NCBI GenBank assembly: GCA_051453625.1
Contig: JBOZIK010000001.1
Span: 247,276,377-247,323,707, forward strand
From: Welwitschia mirabilis
Taxonomy: Eukaryota; Gnetophyta; Gnetopsida; Welwitschiales
Reading direction: 5' to 3'
DNA: 47,331 nucleotides
Positions 32,395 through 44,620 of the stretch are shown one piece after another (positions within the stretch are counted from its first letter, which is position 1; every line of letters starts with the position of its first letter). The position numbers and the translations under genes were made by a program. The notes below the pieces were generated by a model. The model was not told where the DNA came from, made no database searches, and saw only the letters and a list, made by a program, of their open reading frames with translations.

Positions 32395-34890
32395 TTTGTT
32401 TTAAACTAAGTATAGCATATAGTAAAGTGATGACTTACTGAAAGATGAATCAGGTGAAAACTTAGAGCTTGCTTGATTCCTACTTTTCCTACAAAGTTTT
32501 CCAATAAAATTCTAAAGTTTCCTCTTTATATTTTCTTTTTACTAAAACTTGCATTAAGTAAGAGTTTTTATAAGCTTCTAAAAACCTACCCTAGTTATCC
32601 CTTAAAAAAATAATACTAAGTGTAAAATTAGCTAAATATGATTCATTGTATGAAATAAAAATATTTTGGTATTGCTTCTAGGGATAACAACATAGTAACT
32701 ACTTAGAAGAATATCAAATTTTCTTTTATTGTAAGCTTTATAATTAGTTTTTACTTTTTAGATGATGGGTACTAGTCCATTTTAGTGATACTAACTGATC
32801 CACTCTTCCTTTCTATTGTGTGTTTTCTAATCTTTGGTATTGATCACTCTAGTGATATTCAAACTAGTCTAATTTTTAAGTTTACTTTCATATTACTCTA
32901 ACTTATTTATGTATAGGTATAATAGTGTGTTTGTAGAATTTTTTTAAGACCAAAAACTAAAAAATCAAAGTCTTTTAATTTGTATGCTTTTTGTATTTAA
33001 GTTTTATTTTGAAAATTATCTATTTAAATTTACTTCTCAAAGCTTACAAATCTAAACATTTTATGAACTCATAAGATTAATTTTTATCTGCTCCCTTTTT
33101 TTATTCCTGTTTTGTTTTTTTGTTATCTTAAAGTGATCTATAAACCTCTTTTATTTTCCTATATCTAAATCTTATGTTTTAACTAATTTTGCGGTCTTTC
33201 TTGACTAGTGTCATTGGCCTATATGCATGAAAGACTCTAATATTTATCCCAAGTACCTTGTCAAATAGTTAAACGCTTTTATCTTATGGGGTAAAAACTT
33301 CCTATAACTTATTTAAATCGCACCTAAAACTTTTCTCAACCTATTATAGCATGGCTTAGATCCATGATTAACCAAGTAGATTAACTAGGCATCCCATCAA
33401 TAATATACACCCCTTTTTTAAATAAAGACATTAAAGTGATAATAATCAAAGGAAACAAGGTTTATCTTCACAAGAAAATCCAAGTAATAATTAAAGAGAA
33501 CAAACATCATCATCCCAAAAAAATCTAAATGATCCACTCAACTTTTTATTTCCCCTTAATGAAGCATTGTCTAACCAAGAAGTAATTAATCACCTAACTT
33601 TCTATTACCTTGTCCAAGAGATAGTAAATCAAAAAGCTACTATAGTCAATACTAACCAATGTAAAAGAAATCTTTGTACCTGCTTCCAACTACAATGCTT
33701 AAGAACACCTTCTTACATAGTATAATTATCCATGAATTATAAGTTAGAGTTTATGCCTTCTATCATCCAACTCTTACCTCAAGAAATAGAGTTAGAACCC
33801 TATCTAGAATATAAATATGGTTTCTTTCTTAAATGAACTTCTTTAATAATTAATTTTTAAGAGGATGAACAAAACAAAAGTATGGTGGATCCTATTGAAC
33901 CTTCTTCCCATAAGGTAGAAAACATACTTATCCACATTCATACTAAAGGCTATAATAAATGGAAGAATGGGGAGACTTTTGAACATATAAGAAATTAGAT
34001 AACTTCAAGCTTTCAAAATAGTTTATTCATTCTAATATCCTATAAAAACCTTTAGCTAATAACCCATTACATATTCTCAATACTCTACCTCTACATTCAC
34101 ATTTAATTAATTATTTTAAAAAGCCAAGAGAAAGTACTTCAAAAAAAAGTAATCTAGTAGTTGATCTATAGCTAAATTACAAGAATATATTAAATAAATG
34201 ACATGAAGGGGCCATTCTGCCCACCCATAAATTAAACTAATCATAGTTTTTGTGCCTTTTAATCATCAATAATGATGGATTTTTGAGAAAGTTAACCTCA
34301 TGTATCTCCTAGAGGCTAAAATGTTTGATGTAGTAAGCATCTAGTATTATTAATAAGTTGCTTTAGGATTTTAATTATTCTTTAGATCTAATAATGATAA
34401 ATCTAAAGGATTTTGGATTATCTAACATCACTTTTGAAATGTGCATTTTTTATAGAGTAATGATTTCATTATTTTTTTGAAAGTGGAATTTTCTAATAAA
34501 TATCTTTTAATAAATGTTCATAAATTGTATTCTTTCAATTAAAGGTTCCCTTTTATGATAGTTTTTTTTCTTTATTCAATTTGTTAAATTTACACAAGCT
34601 TTTGTGAGTAATTTAATGCCATGCTTAACTATTATGAAAAAATTTGTTTGACATTTTTATTGAAATCGAAGTATTGAGGTTTTGGTCAATAAATATTAGA
34701 GTTTTGGGACATTATGATATTGCCTTATCTCCTAAAATTTATACTTAAGATAATAAATACTTGGAATAAGATAAGATTTATTATAAATTTGATTGCTTCT
34801 AATTATCTATAAATTAGATGAAAAGGTTTTCATGGTCTTATAGTAGAAGATTAAGAATAATAACTTTAAAGCACTAGAAGATTATGCTTA
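32395..34890. other. Unassigned, possible 5' part of the LINE
   Basis: Lies upstream of the LINE RT in the same orientation, where ORF1 and the endonuclease are expected. A C-richer stretch at 33180-34200 with moderately open + frames (for example VDPIEPSSHKVENILIHIHT near 33880-33945) may be what is left of ORF1. No endonuclease motif is recognised. Nothing else stands out. Confidence 0.3.
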
Positions 34891-35139
34891 ATATTAATAG
34901 GCTTCATACCTTAGTCCTATTTCCAATGGGAAAATTGGTGGAATAATATTAAAGAATTAGCAGATACTATTATTAATTTCTAGGCATTTACCTTCTCTAT
35001 CACTATATATTATCTTCATCTTTGTAAGATAAAGTTAACAAGCAAAAGCTTTATCACATGGATTAATGAAGTGGGTTTACCTTAGGCTACTCATAAAATT
35101 AAGGTAAATTAATGGTTTAAACAATATAGAAGGATATCG

Positions 35140-36420
35140 ATTTCTTTGATTAGAATGAAATATTATAAATGATAAGTGGAGAATTTTGACAAAATTAAAA
35201 ATTTTAAAGACATAGAAGAAAAAATATTAGGCTCAGCATGCTTAATCAAATTGGCTTTTATTTCATGATGAAAATAATCACTTTTTTAATTAGCATGATT
35301 GTATTAAATGTTTTAGAAACCTTATTTGGTCACTTAAGGATGAAAATAAAATTTTCATTTAGACCAATATCATATTTCTAATATTGATGTTAACTTTTAT
35401 ATGCATCCTTTAGGGTAATGGTCATTGATAGACTTTAATATTATGGATGGTATAGTAAACTTAATAAACATCTCAAGGACGATTACATAAGTATATTATT
35501 TTAAAAGATAGTAATGAATGAAATCATTCAAGTGGTAAAGTATCTTACTTCCAATAAATCCCTAAGTCTTAGTGGTTCTAACATAAAGTTTTTAAGAATT
35601 TTTTAACATGATTAAGAATGATTTAAAGGATGATATGTAACAATTCTAAAATTGTAATGAAATTCTATTAGAGTGGAATATTACCTAGTTCCCTCTTATT
35701 CCCAAAACATGGACCACAAACTTTATTAGAGACTTTAAGTCCATTAGCCTATGCTTGACTTTCTATAAAATTATGTCATGGGTGTTATGTAGAGGATGAA
35801 ATTAATGATGGATGATACCTTGGATTGGTAAAAACTCCTTTAATGAGGATGAGGCATCTTCTTCATTAGATTAGTTTTATATAGTAATTTATGTATTTAG
35901 CTAATCATCAGCAATATCCATCTCTTCTTGTAAAGCTTGATATTAGTAAATACCACAATAAAATTAACTAGGATTATATCTTAAGAATTCTCTCATGTAT
36001 TTAGTTTCTTACAAACTAGGTTATCAAATTAGAAGAATGTTTTATGGCTACAAAGATATCCTTCATAGTAAATGTAAGAAGAGAAGGTTAACATTAAAGG
36101 AAAAAAAGGGTTGAAAAAAATGAAATACCATACTTTCTTTACTCTTTATCTTAGCAAGGAAAGGGCTTGAAGCATATATGTTTAAAATCAAGGAGAAAGG
36201 ATCCATTTGAAATATTACTATAGCTTTTGAATTTGAAAAATACAATTTATAAAAGATATTTGTATTTTTAAAAGTTGATAAGGATGTGATTTTAAATGTC
36301 AAAAATCCCTTAAATACCTTTTATTTAGCCTTTAGCTTATTAATTAACCTTTTCAAGAGCGAGCAACATTGCTTCGGAATATATGATGATAAAACTCATT
36401 TTAGTCAACCCATTTGACAT
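35140..36420 (+). pseudogene. L1-type LINE reverse transcriptase remnant
   Basis: Linker: KNFKDIEEKILGSACLIKLA and RNLIWSLKDENKI (35210-35350) match the pre-RT region (WxxxEEKxLxQxSRxxWLxxGDxNTxFFH, RNxIxxLxD). Then NMIKNDLKDDM, LIPKTW, IRDFKSISLCLTFYKIMS (35728-35777; family FRPISLCNTxYKIxxKVLxxRLK), LVSYKLGYQIRRMF and, after a shift, LSLLFILARKGLEAYM (36133-36180; family LSPxLFxLxxExLSxxI). The FADD box is FIKDICIF at 36246-36269, with its first Asp lost (Lys). The enzyme primes on nicked target DNA. Confidence 0.85.
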
Positions 36421-36930
36421 ATAGTAGGTCATTCCCTATTAAATATATTGACATTTCCTTATTCATGAGTAGAATTTGAATTAATATTTAGAATAAGGTA
36501 ATTAATAAGAATAATAAACTTATAAGCTAGAAAGATAATTTGCTTTCCCAAGCAAGGAACCTTTACTTGATTAAACCTACATTATAGGCTTTACCTATGA
36601 ACCTTATTTCTTGTCTTAGAGCTTCTGTTATATTTACATAGAGTATTACGAAAATTGAGGAGACATTTCCTTTGAGGTTTGAAAAATCACAATATGAAAT
36701 TGGATAATTTATCTAGGTTCTAGTGAGAATGTGATAGGGGAATTTGAAATGTCTGGACCTCTAATGTAGTGTTGCTAAGTAATCTTATCTCTTACCTTTA
36801 TTTTACCAAAAAACCTTGGGTTCAACTAATGTACAAGAAATACCTCTATGGTTGTTTTAAGTTCTATAATTCTCTACATATTTTTAATGTTTCTCTAATA
36901 TTGTATAGATTTAAGTCCAATAAAGAAAAT
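36421..36930 (+). pseudogene. L1-type LINE C-terminal region
   Basis: Reads LISXKDNLLSQARNLYLIKP (about 36517-36580), ALPMNLISCLRASVIFT, SITKIEETFPL, then GNLKCLDL and LLPLFYQKTLGSTNVQEIPL. Plant L1 elements have WxxxLLSxAGRLxLIKSVLxAxPxYxxSxxxxPxxxxxxIxxxxRxFLW, then GGLGIRxLxxxNxALLxKWLWRxxxxxxxLWxxVxxxKYG. The order fits well. Confidence 0.75.
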
Positions 36931-38148
36931 GGTCCATGAAATAGTTTTAAAATCAACATCATAATTATAGCATGAAATGGGGACTATGCTAATAGTATAA
37001 ACCAATTTTCCATACATTTAAAGATTATTAACTAAATCTTGTTGTTATTTCTTCAAGATATTTTCTTTTCATGTACATACTTATAAATCAGTGTCTTTCT
37101 ACATGAGTGTTACTACATGATCACAATGAAAATGTTATGCATGAGTGCATTTTTTATAAAATCTACATTAAAATGGCAAATCACCCTTTTATTTACTTTG
37201 AGTTTGCTTCCTTTTTTTGGACAATGTTTTATGAGTGTCTGATTTGCATCTTTCTCTACAATAATCTATCTAGTATTTAGCATTTACTTGATGAATTCAA
37301 CATAGGAATAAAATCAAGGTTGGGATTTGATTACTTGTATTTTAGTTTTTTTACCATGAAATTGGGATAGATACAAAATTTTAGACTTTTTGAGTCAAAG
37401 CTTAGAATATGTAGTTTATTTGTAGTGCCATTCTTCTTCAGTAGAAAGATATCGCAATTTGTTGAAATAATTTCTCTTGAAATGTGTCATTTTGAACCTA
37501 AAATGTTAGTGTGCCTAGCCACAATAGGTCTATGATTTCCTCTTTCTTAAAGGGGAAGAAAAGAAACTAAAAAGTAACATATCAAAAATACATACTCATG
37601 AATTAATTTATGAAATATTAGCAAACTTATTTTATTCATATATAATATTAATACAGAATAAATAAAATAAAGACAAAAATAAAAAATAATAATATAGTTT
37701 TATGTAAAGTAATCCAGTGAAAAATAAGATACTAGAAATAAATTATTGAAAAGGATTATATGATATGTAATACTATCTCTTGAAGTTTTTACATCATAAG
37801 AAAAAGGCTTAATGTCAAGACAGATGTATAATGATAAAATTCAAACTAGATTACATTATTACTTCATTAGGATGATTGAAATTTTTTTAATACAACTTAA
37901 TTAATACTTACATCATCACCTGTCCGTATCTAGATATGCCATATCACCACTTGACATTCATGGCAAACATATATTTATTTTTTGGCCTAGAGGCCATTTC
38001 CAGTTACTGATTATTTAGGATAGCATTACTCCTATATTTTTTTAAATTTTTTAAATTTTAAAAAATATTTTTTTTCACTATAATTAAGTATAATTAATAA
38101 TAAAAACCAATTTTTGAATTGATAGAAGTAATTTAATGGGACTGATTC
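36931..38148. other. Unassigned AT-rich DNA
   Basis: No coding remnant. A short palindrome GGCCTAGAGGCC lies at 37983-37994, unusual for its GC content in this setting. Confidence 0.4.
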
Positions 38149-38965
38149 GATCATATAGAACAATGTCATAAAATTAAAGCATAATTAAAATGCTTTGAAG
38201 AATTGCAAATTACTCTAAAGAATTGCAAATAGCCCTGAGAACATTACTAGAATTAATGGTAAATGAAGCTTCTGCAATCTTTAGGTAGTTGCGATACATA
38301 GGTATGGAATTTTTCTCTGTTTATTAATTTTCTTATTTTTTCAGAATTTTAGTCATAGTGTTTTTTTTAAGAACGCTTTTCCATTTATCATTCTTCCGTT
38401 TTTCAAAATTTTAGTCATAGCATTTATCATTTTCCTCCATTTTCAAAAATTTTCTCTATTCATCATTCTTCTGTTGTGATTTCTATAACTACTTCACAAT
38501 TTTACTCTTTTATTTTATTTCCAAATTCAAATAATATTTCCTTTTCTGGTCATTTTGATCATATAAAATAATGCCATAAATTTAAAATAGCATTAAAATG
38601 CTATAAAGAATTTTAAATTTCTCTAAAAAATTGCAATTTGCTCTGACGAACATTGCTAGAATTAACACTGAATGAAGCTCTTACAATATTTTAGATGGTT
38701 ATGATACATAAATATGGAATTTTTACCCATTTATCATTTTCTTATTTTTTGGAATTTTACTCATAGCATTTTTTTATAGAATGTTCTTTCATTTATCATT
38801 CTTCCATTTTTTATAATTTAAATCATAGCATTTATTAGTTTTCTTTGTTTTTTAGAATTTTTATCTATTTATCATTCTTTCAGTGCAGTTGCTGTAACTG
38901 CTTCATAATTGTCCTCTTTCATTTTTTTTTAGAATCAAATAATGTTTTCTTTTCTGATTATTTTC
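38149..38965. repeat. 408-bp tandem duplication
   Basis: Unit 1 starts at 38149 (GATCATATAGAACAATGTCA), unit 2 at 38557 (GATCATATAAAATAATGCCA). Shared blocks along the units include AGAATTAAYRNTRAATGAAGC, GATACATARRTATGGAATTTT, TTTATCATTCTTC and TAACTRCTTCA. Each unit also contains a shorter repeat built on AATTTTAGTCATAGCATTTATCATT. Divergence is around one base in five to six by eye. Confidence 0.9.
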
Positions 38966-39479
38966 TTTACTAAACCATAACTCTTCATTCTTCCTCCCTT
39001 CTACAATATGGAATTTTTGATATTAACAACTCCTCAATCCTTCCATTACCTCCAACCCCTATGTATATTCTTCTAACTTTTGCGCATGTTTCACTTACAT
39101 ATAAAAGAGGTGTAGGATTTGCATGTTGCTACTTTCAAAGCCTCCAATGTATATGTGTCATATGTTTCAAGTGTCTTTTTGTTGTATTGTCTGTGTGGTG
39201 TAAGCATCTTTTTGTTTTATTCTCTTATATAAGCTTGGATTATGTGTTTTACATATATTGAGAGTTCTCTAAATGCATGGAATTGGCTAACGTTAGCATT
39301 ATAAGGTGATGAATTTAACATTTATTACTAAACATTCTTATATAAAAATTAATTTTTTATTTCAAGATAATGCATTATAAATTTGTAAGCATAGAAAATG
39401 GAATGAAAAGTAAAGGCAGAAGAATACATTCCTTTCTAATAAAAAAAATTATCAAGTTATAATTTATTTTTTATTAATA
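38966..39479. other. Unassigned; GC-richer spacer with a possible TATA box
   Basis: ACATATAAAAGAGGTG at about 39098-39113 could be a promoter. An open frame at 39061-39261 (66 codons) is Cys- and Phe-rich, with no homology, and probably chance. The rest is featureless. Confidence 0.3.
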
Positions 39480-40640
39480 ATTTTAAATTAATGTTTTTTA
39501 GCTTATTTTAAATTAAGTTAATATAAATTAAGTTTTCTTTTACATCCATTAAGGTTTAAAAAGTTTTAAGTATAAATTAAGTTTCTTAATTTAATTTAAA
39601 TTATGTTTTTCTAAATTTCATAATTTTAAAAATAATATTACTTTTACAATAATTTTTTTAAAAATTAGGTTTAAATTAATTTTTATTTAAATTAAGTTTA
39701 TTAGAGAGTCGATGTAATGAAGGAGTTTATTCTAATAAGATTTATTAATTTATTATGTTTAAATTAATTTTTTAATTTAAGTTTAAATTAGGTTTTTTAA
39801 ATTTATTGATTTTAAAAAATTATTGTTTTTACATTAGGTTTAATCTATCAAGATTTAAAATTTTATTAAGTTTAAATTAAGTATTCTAATTCAATTTTAA
39901 AGTACATTTTTTAAATTTATTATTTTTAAAAAGACTATTATTTTTACATTAGGTTTTTTAAAAATAAGATTTACATTAAGTTTTCCTTAAATTAAGTTTA
40001 TTAGATAGTCAACGTAATAAAGCATTTTATTCTAAATTAAGTTTTTTAAGTTAATGTTTACTTATTAGCTTCTTTCAAGTTATGCTAATCTAAATTAAGT
40101 TGTTTTTTACATCTACTAAGATTAAAAATTTATTAAGAATATATAAAGTTTCTTAATTTAAGTTTAAATTATGTTTTTTAAATTTAATAATTTTAAAAAG
40201 AATATTACTTTATTTTTTTAAAAATAAATTTAAATTGATTTTTCTTTAAATTAAATTTATTAGAGACTCACTATAATAAAGGAGTCTATTCTAATAAGAT
40301 TTAAAGATTTATTATGTTTAAATTAATTTTTTAAATTTATGTTTAAATTAGGTTTTTAAATTTATTTATTTTAAAAAGTTATTATTTTTACATTAGGTAT
40401 CAATATTTAAAATTTATTAAGTTTAAATTAGGTATCTTAATTTAAGTTTAAATTATATTTTTTAAATTTATTATTTAAAAACCTTATTATTTTTACATTT
40501 GGTTTTATTAAAATTAGGTTTAAATTAAGTTTATTAGAAAGTCAATGTAATAAAGGAGTTTATTCTAAATTAAGTTTTCTTTTACATCTATTAAGATTTC
40601 AATGCCTTTGTATTAGACTTTTTAAAATTAGGTTTCTATT
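39480..40640. repeat. Alternating A/B repeat array, about 560-bp pair
   Basis: A marker block TTAGAGAGTCGATGTAATGAAGGAGTTTATTCTA-like (here shortened) recurs at 39701, 40001, 40260 and 40534. Spacings are 300, 259 and 274. After markers 1 and 3 comes TAATAAGATTTA (type A); after markers 2 and 4 comes AATTAAGTTTT and TTTACATCTAYTAAG (type B). A further B unit precedes the first marker (TACATCCATTAAG at 39541). The order is thus B-A-B-A-B, a two-unit higher-order repeat. The unit is almost all A/T and contains TTTAAATTAAGTTT-type motifs many times. Confidence 0.8.
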
Positions 40641-40930
40641 TTAAAGATTTATTTTTTATTACTTTTTTACTTTTAAATTATTCTTTTAAAAATTAAGTTC
40701 TTCATAAAGTAAGTTCTTTAGAAAATTAAGTTTTTTTAACTTAGAAAAATTTCTTAAAAAGTGTTTTTAAATTAGGTTTTTATAAAAGTGAGTTTTTAAA
40801 ATTGTGTCCTTTCTTCTTGCATATAACTTTCTTAACTTAAGTTTTTAAAAAGTTTTTATAATTTAGTTCATCCTTACAATTACTTTCAGTTTCTAAATGT
40901 AGTTTCTACATTTATTTTTATTTATCTAGA
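40641..40930. other. A/T-rich leader before the Helitron frame
   Basis: Continues the AATTAAGTTYTTTAAAA style of the array in a looser form and ends shortly before the ATG at 40931. Confidence 0.4.
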
Positions 40931-41116
40931 ATGGATTCTAACATTGAATACCAACAGGCCTTAAACCGTGAAAAGCAAAGAAGATATCATGAGAGGCAAA
41001 GACATCATAGGAATACTAAAAACTCAACAAACTCTTTAAATATATGTGATAATATTAATGACAATAATAATCTAGAATATAGAGTTATTTTTGTTTATAG
41101 CTTTACTATTTTATGA
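40931..41116 (+). pseudogene. Helitron Rep-Hel N-terminus
   Basis: Open frame of 61 codons starting MDSNIEYQQALNREKQRRYH and continuing with ERQRHHRNTKN. Such Arg/Lys/Gln-rich openings are common in Helitron proteins. A GT...TAG stretch that ends at 41160, just before ATAACATGAACAATGCA, may be an intron, since both copies of the duplicated region keep its shape. The start is chosen because it is the only ATG with this basic lead-in and lies 280 bp after the repeat array. Confidence 0.6.
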
Positions 41117-41772
41117 AGATCAGGTTTGTAAGAAAATTACTTTTTCTTATATGTTTATAGATAACATGAACAATGCAACTTTTAGACAAAATACTACAGC
41201 ATCTATTATTAGAGTATAATACTTAATTAATCATATAGTGCAAGAATAAATTAACAAATTCAAGACATGCCCATAGAAATAACCCTCTTAATACTAGTCA
41301 ATGAATAGACAAAGAATAATAGTATAACATCCATAGGTCATGTGTGTTATATACATAGTCCTTTATCATTAACTCCTAAACAAGAGTAGGTAAGGAGACA
41401 AAAAGAGATTATGCTGGAGGATGGTTATCGTAATTAACAATAACACTCTTAGAGAGAATGACGAAAAAGACAGTTTAATGTAATAGTATCAAACTTTGAT
41501 GTTCTATCCTCTATAAGAAGTCTTAACCAAACAATACAATAGCCTCTATATCTTGGATTACATGAGTCTAATGATGATATATCTAAAGGAATTGAGACAT
41601 TTTGGAAAGAAATATGAGTCTTTGCACAATCAAGATCATGCACAGTTTGTAATGAGATGTATCAGTCTATAGATTTGGTGCAAGGTAGACTTGGCCCTAC
41701 CTATAGACGGTGTCAATATGAGAAAAAGGAAGGGATCATAGCTGATGATGAAGAAATTAGACATTTCTCTGC
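41064..41772 (+). repeat. Helitron N-terminal region, copy 1
   Basis: Matches 41873-42567 along its length, for example ATAACATGAACAATGCAA at both, and TTAATCATAYARTGCAAG. It includes the Cys-rich segment from 41639, CTVCNEMYQSIDLVQGRLGP, TYRRCQYEKKE, like the CTVCNExxxxxxL...CxRCxxEKxx region of Helitrons. In this copy the Cys residues are kept. It stops at the gap. Confidence 0.9.
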
Positions 41773-41872
41773 NNNNNNNNNNNNNNNNNNNNNNNNNNNN
41801 NNNNNNNNNNNNNNNNNNNNNNNNNNNNNNNNNNNNNNNNNNNNNNNNNNNNNNNNNNNNNNNNNNNNNNNN
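41773..41872. other. Assembly gap, exactly 100 N
   Basis: A run of exactly 100 N is the usual placeholder for a gap of unknown size. It lies between the two copies of the Helitron N-terminal region. Confidence 0.99.
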
Positions 41873-42567
41873 ATAATAATCAAGAAGGTATGAGTTAATT
41901 TTATTTATAGCTTTACTACTTTATCAAAACTAGATTTGTAATAAAATCATTTTTTTAAATGTTCATAAATAACATGAACAATGCAAATCTTCAACATAGT
42001 ACTACATCATTTGATATTATAGCACAACACTTGATTAATCATACAATGCAAGGATTAAATCAATAAATGGAAGACATGCCTATATAAATAACTCCCTTAG
42101 TAGGTATCAATGAATAATTAGCAAGCAATGGTATGATATGTCTAACACACAAAGTACCTTATCATTAACAAGAAGACAAGAATATGTAAGGTAATAAAAA
42201 GTAATTATGGGTGAGAATGTTCATCATAATAAAAATCATGCTTATAGAGAGAATGACTAAAAAGGCAATGTAATGCAACAATATCAAAATTCAATATCAT
42301 CTCCTCTACAATAACTCTTGAGCAAACATTAGATAAACTTTCATATCCTAACTTACATAAACATAATGGTGATATATCTAAAAGAATTAATACATTTTAA
42401 AGAGAAATATGAGTATTTGCACAACCAAGGTTATGCACAATTTATAATGAGATGTATTAGTCGATAGAGTTGGTATAAGGTACACACGACCCTACCTATG
42501 GAACATGTTAATATGAAAAAAAGAAAGGCATCACAATTGTTAATGAAGAATTTAAATGTTTCTTTGC
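41873..42567 (+). repeat. Helitron N-terminal region, copy 2
   Basis: Second copy, which runs on into the rest of the Helitron. The Cys-rich segment here reads CTIYNEMY with a stop after it, so the second Cys has become Tyr. Divergence from copy 1 is about one base in four to five by eye. The two copies therefore are not a simple assembly doubling. Confidence 0.9.
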
Positions 42568-43380
42568 TCTAAACGACATAGGCCCAAACCCTTAACCATT
42601 TTTTTATCCCATCTTACATAGGTTGAAGAGATGCTTATTTCAAAGATAAATCCATTACTTCAAGTTACACATGCAACTATTGATCAACTAGTATATCGAT
42701 GGCACATAATAAGCTTTCCATAGGATGTCTTACATATTGCAAGAATTTTATGATTTAAGATTATACAAATACCAATCCTTTCTCTAAAGAGAAGGAATTG
42801 AATTGGCACAGAATATAATTTTATTATGAAGAAGAGACAAGTTTATCATGCTTTGTGCTTTAAGAAGAAAAATGATCCTTTCTACTAAGATGTTAAGATA
42901 GACATGCATAATTAAATGACATCAACAATGATGAAGTTGTTAATGTATTTAATATGCTTTGAGACATTACTCTTAGTTAAGAGGAATGGAATATCAAGAT
43001 ACATTTTGATAGTCTGATTCTTAAAATAGATGAGTTCAATATCATTCAATACACATCCTAAGTTGCCATACAATGTCATGAACTTGAAAGATAACTTGAT
43101 GCTATAAAGAACTAGCTGCAAAATTCATATAATGATCCCTCAACATGTACTTAATAGTCATTACTAGAAGAGTTATCAATAAATAAATTTAACACTACAG
43201 GTATGCTATCAGTTTCATTTTCATCATTACTTCCTATAGGCAAGTGTGATTTCTATCATGAAGAGCTAAAAATGTCAAACTACATGAGTTTGTAAAGCAT
43301 GTTTCAAGATACAAAGATTAAAGATTTGGTCATCATTCTTGATTTTAGTAAGTACTTTCTCATTTGTTTAATTAATAAAT
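42568..43380 (+). pseudogene. Helitron pre-Rep region
   Basis: Reads LNDIGPNP, VEEMLISKINPLLQVTHATI (42622-42690), YRWHIISFP, DVLHIARIL, then YNFIMKKRQVYHALCALRRK (42813-42870) and, near 43207, MLSVSFSSLLPIGKCDFY. The family has LTxxEEMLIARVxPxxxVxxxxGGQxxYxGHxIxFPQDxxxxAxxLP, YNFxVxRxRVYNALxxK and FPTLFPTGxxDF. The order and spacing agree. Frames shift several times. This region leads into the nuclease domain. Confidence 0.8.
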
Positions 43381-43387
43381 AAATTAA

Positions 43388-44620
43388 ATGGGAAAATATT
43401 TTAACCCTAAACAAATTATTTTTAACTTTAGATATTATATGTCCAATATGATTATGATACACAGGGAACTTAGATCCACAATAATGTTCTTCAAAAAGAG
43501 CATAGTAGATGTCTCCTTTACAATAGAAGAATTACTTGAACAAATGAACAATTGTTCATCAAAGGAAATAATAGATATCTTAATGAGATATGGAAGCTTC
43601 CTATGAGGCACACTATCTTATTGGAGGAAAAAAGCAAATGCGAGCTATTACATATGGTTACCAGCTTGGAACTCCTACAATATTCTTTACTTTAAGTAGT
43701 ATAAATTCATGTTAATCTGATCTACATGATATCATACCTAGTGAACAACCATAGCATCCATCTGAAGTAAGATGATGGTGGTTGCAAAACATTATTGAAA
43801 ACCCATACATTGTCTCAGAGTAGATGTGTAACTATCACAAAAAATTTAAAAGATAAAATTCTAATAAAGGAGTTTAATCTTGTATACTATTGGAAATGAT
43901 TTCAATGGAAACATAAAGGTTCTCCACATGTACATAAATTCCTGTGGATAAAAGGAGCTCCTAACATAAAACTACTAAAGGGAAATGATAATATAGCACT
44001 TGAAACTGCAAAGAGATTTTTTGATTCCATAGTGCATGCATGGAATGATAGATTTGATGAATACAGTAGAGTAAATGCTATAAGTAAAAGTTATATTTTT
44101 AACCACATGTTTAATTAATTATGATGTTGTAGACATTATAGTAATATTTGGTTTTGTAGGCCCCAAGACGAAACATCGATCTTCATCCATGTCAATTACA
44201 AAAAGAGGAACTTGAACATATACAACTAGATCAGGATTATACAACTTTATTAGATAGTGTTCAAAGGCATACAGTATGTAAACCAGTAGCATGTTTGAGA
44301 AGATGAAATGGTGGACAGATGTATAGGTATCCATAAACTACTACTTCTTTTGAATTCTAAATATATTTAAACTATAGATACTGATGCTTGTTATTTCATG
44401 TAGATATAACATTTTATGTGAGTTACAACCTCAATATTCTAGGTTGTATATAGATGAAAACAATGAGAAGAAGTATGAGTTAAGGAGAAATGATGATAGG
44501 TTAAATGTTTATAATAGAACGATTCTGCAAACATGGCGAGCGAATATATACTTCCAACCTATGATTGATAAATATGTTATTATATAGAATATTGCAAAGT
44601 ATGCCTCAAAGTCAGAGAAG
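43388..44620 (+). pseudogene. Helitron Rep (HUH endonuclease) domain
   Basis: TIEELLEQMNNCSSKEIIDI, LMRYGSFL (43534-43602) matches the lead-in LxxxxxSxxxxIxKILRYGSSLRGT. Then WLQN-like and KHKGSPHVHKFLWIKGAPNI (43912-43970), where HVH at 43927-43935 is the metal-binding HUH motif and is intact. Then ETAKRFFDSIVHAWN, DYTTLLDSVQRHTVCKPVAC (44237-44300), the open frame 44384-44587 with LRRNDDRLNVYNRTILQTWR, and IAKYASKSEK (44591-44620), the site of the catalytic Tyr pair. The first Tyr is out of frame by a two-base deletion and the second (AKY) remains. The domain nicks and joins DNA at the Helitron ends. Confidence 0.88.

Larger units (their letters stand above)
34890..36930 (+). mobile_element. 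L1-type LINE, decayed
   Basis: Non-LTR element on the + strand. The linker before the RT, the RT palm and the C-terminal region are recognisable in order over 2 kb. The endonuclease and ORF1 are not. No poly-A tail could be placed, since the whole region is AT-rich. Confidence 0.8.

Noticed and set aside
36063-36302. 79-codon - strand frame
   Set aside because: Antisense of the LINE reverse transcriptase, which reads on the + strand.
39061-39261. 66-codon Cys/Phe-rich frame
   Set aside because: No homology and no element context. Codon use is only T-richness.
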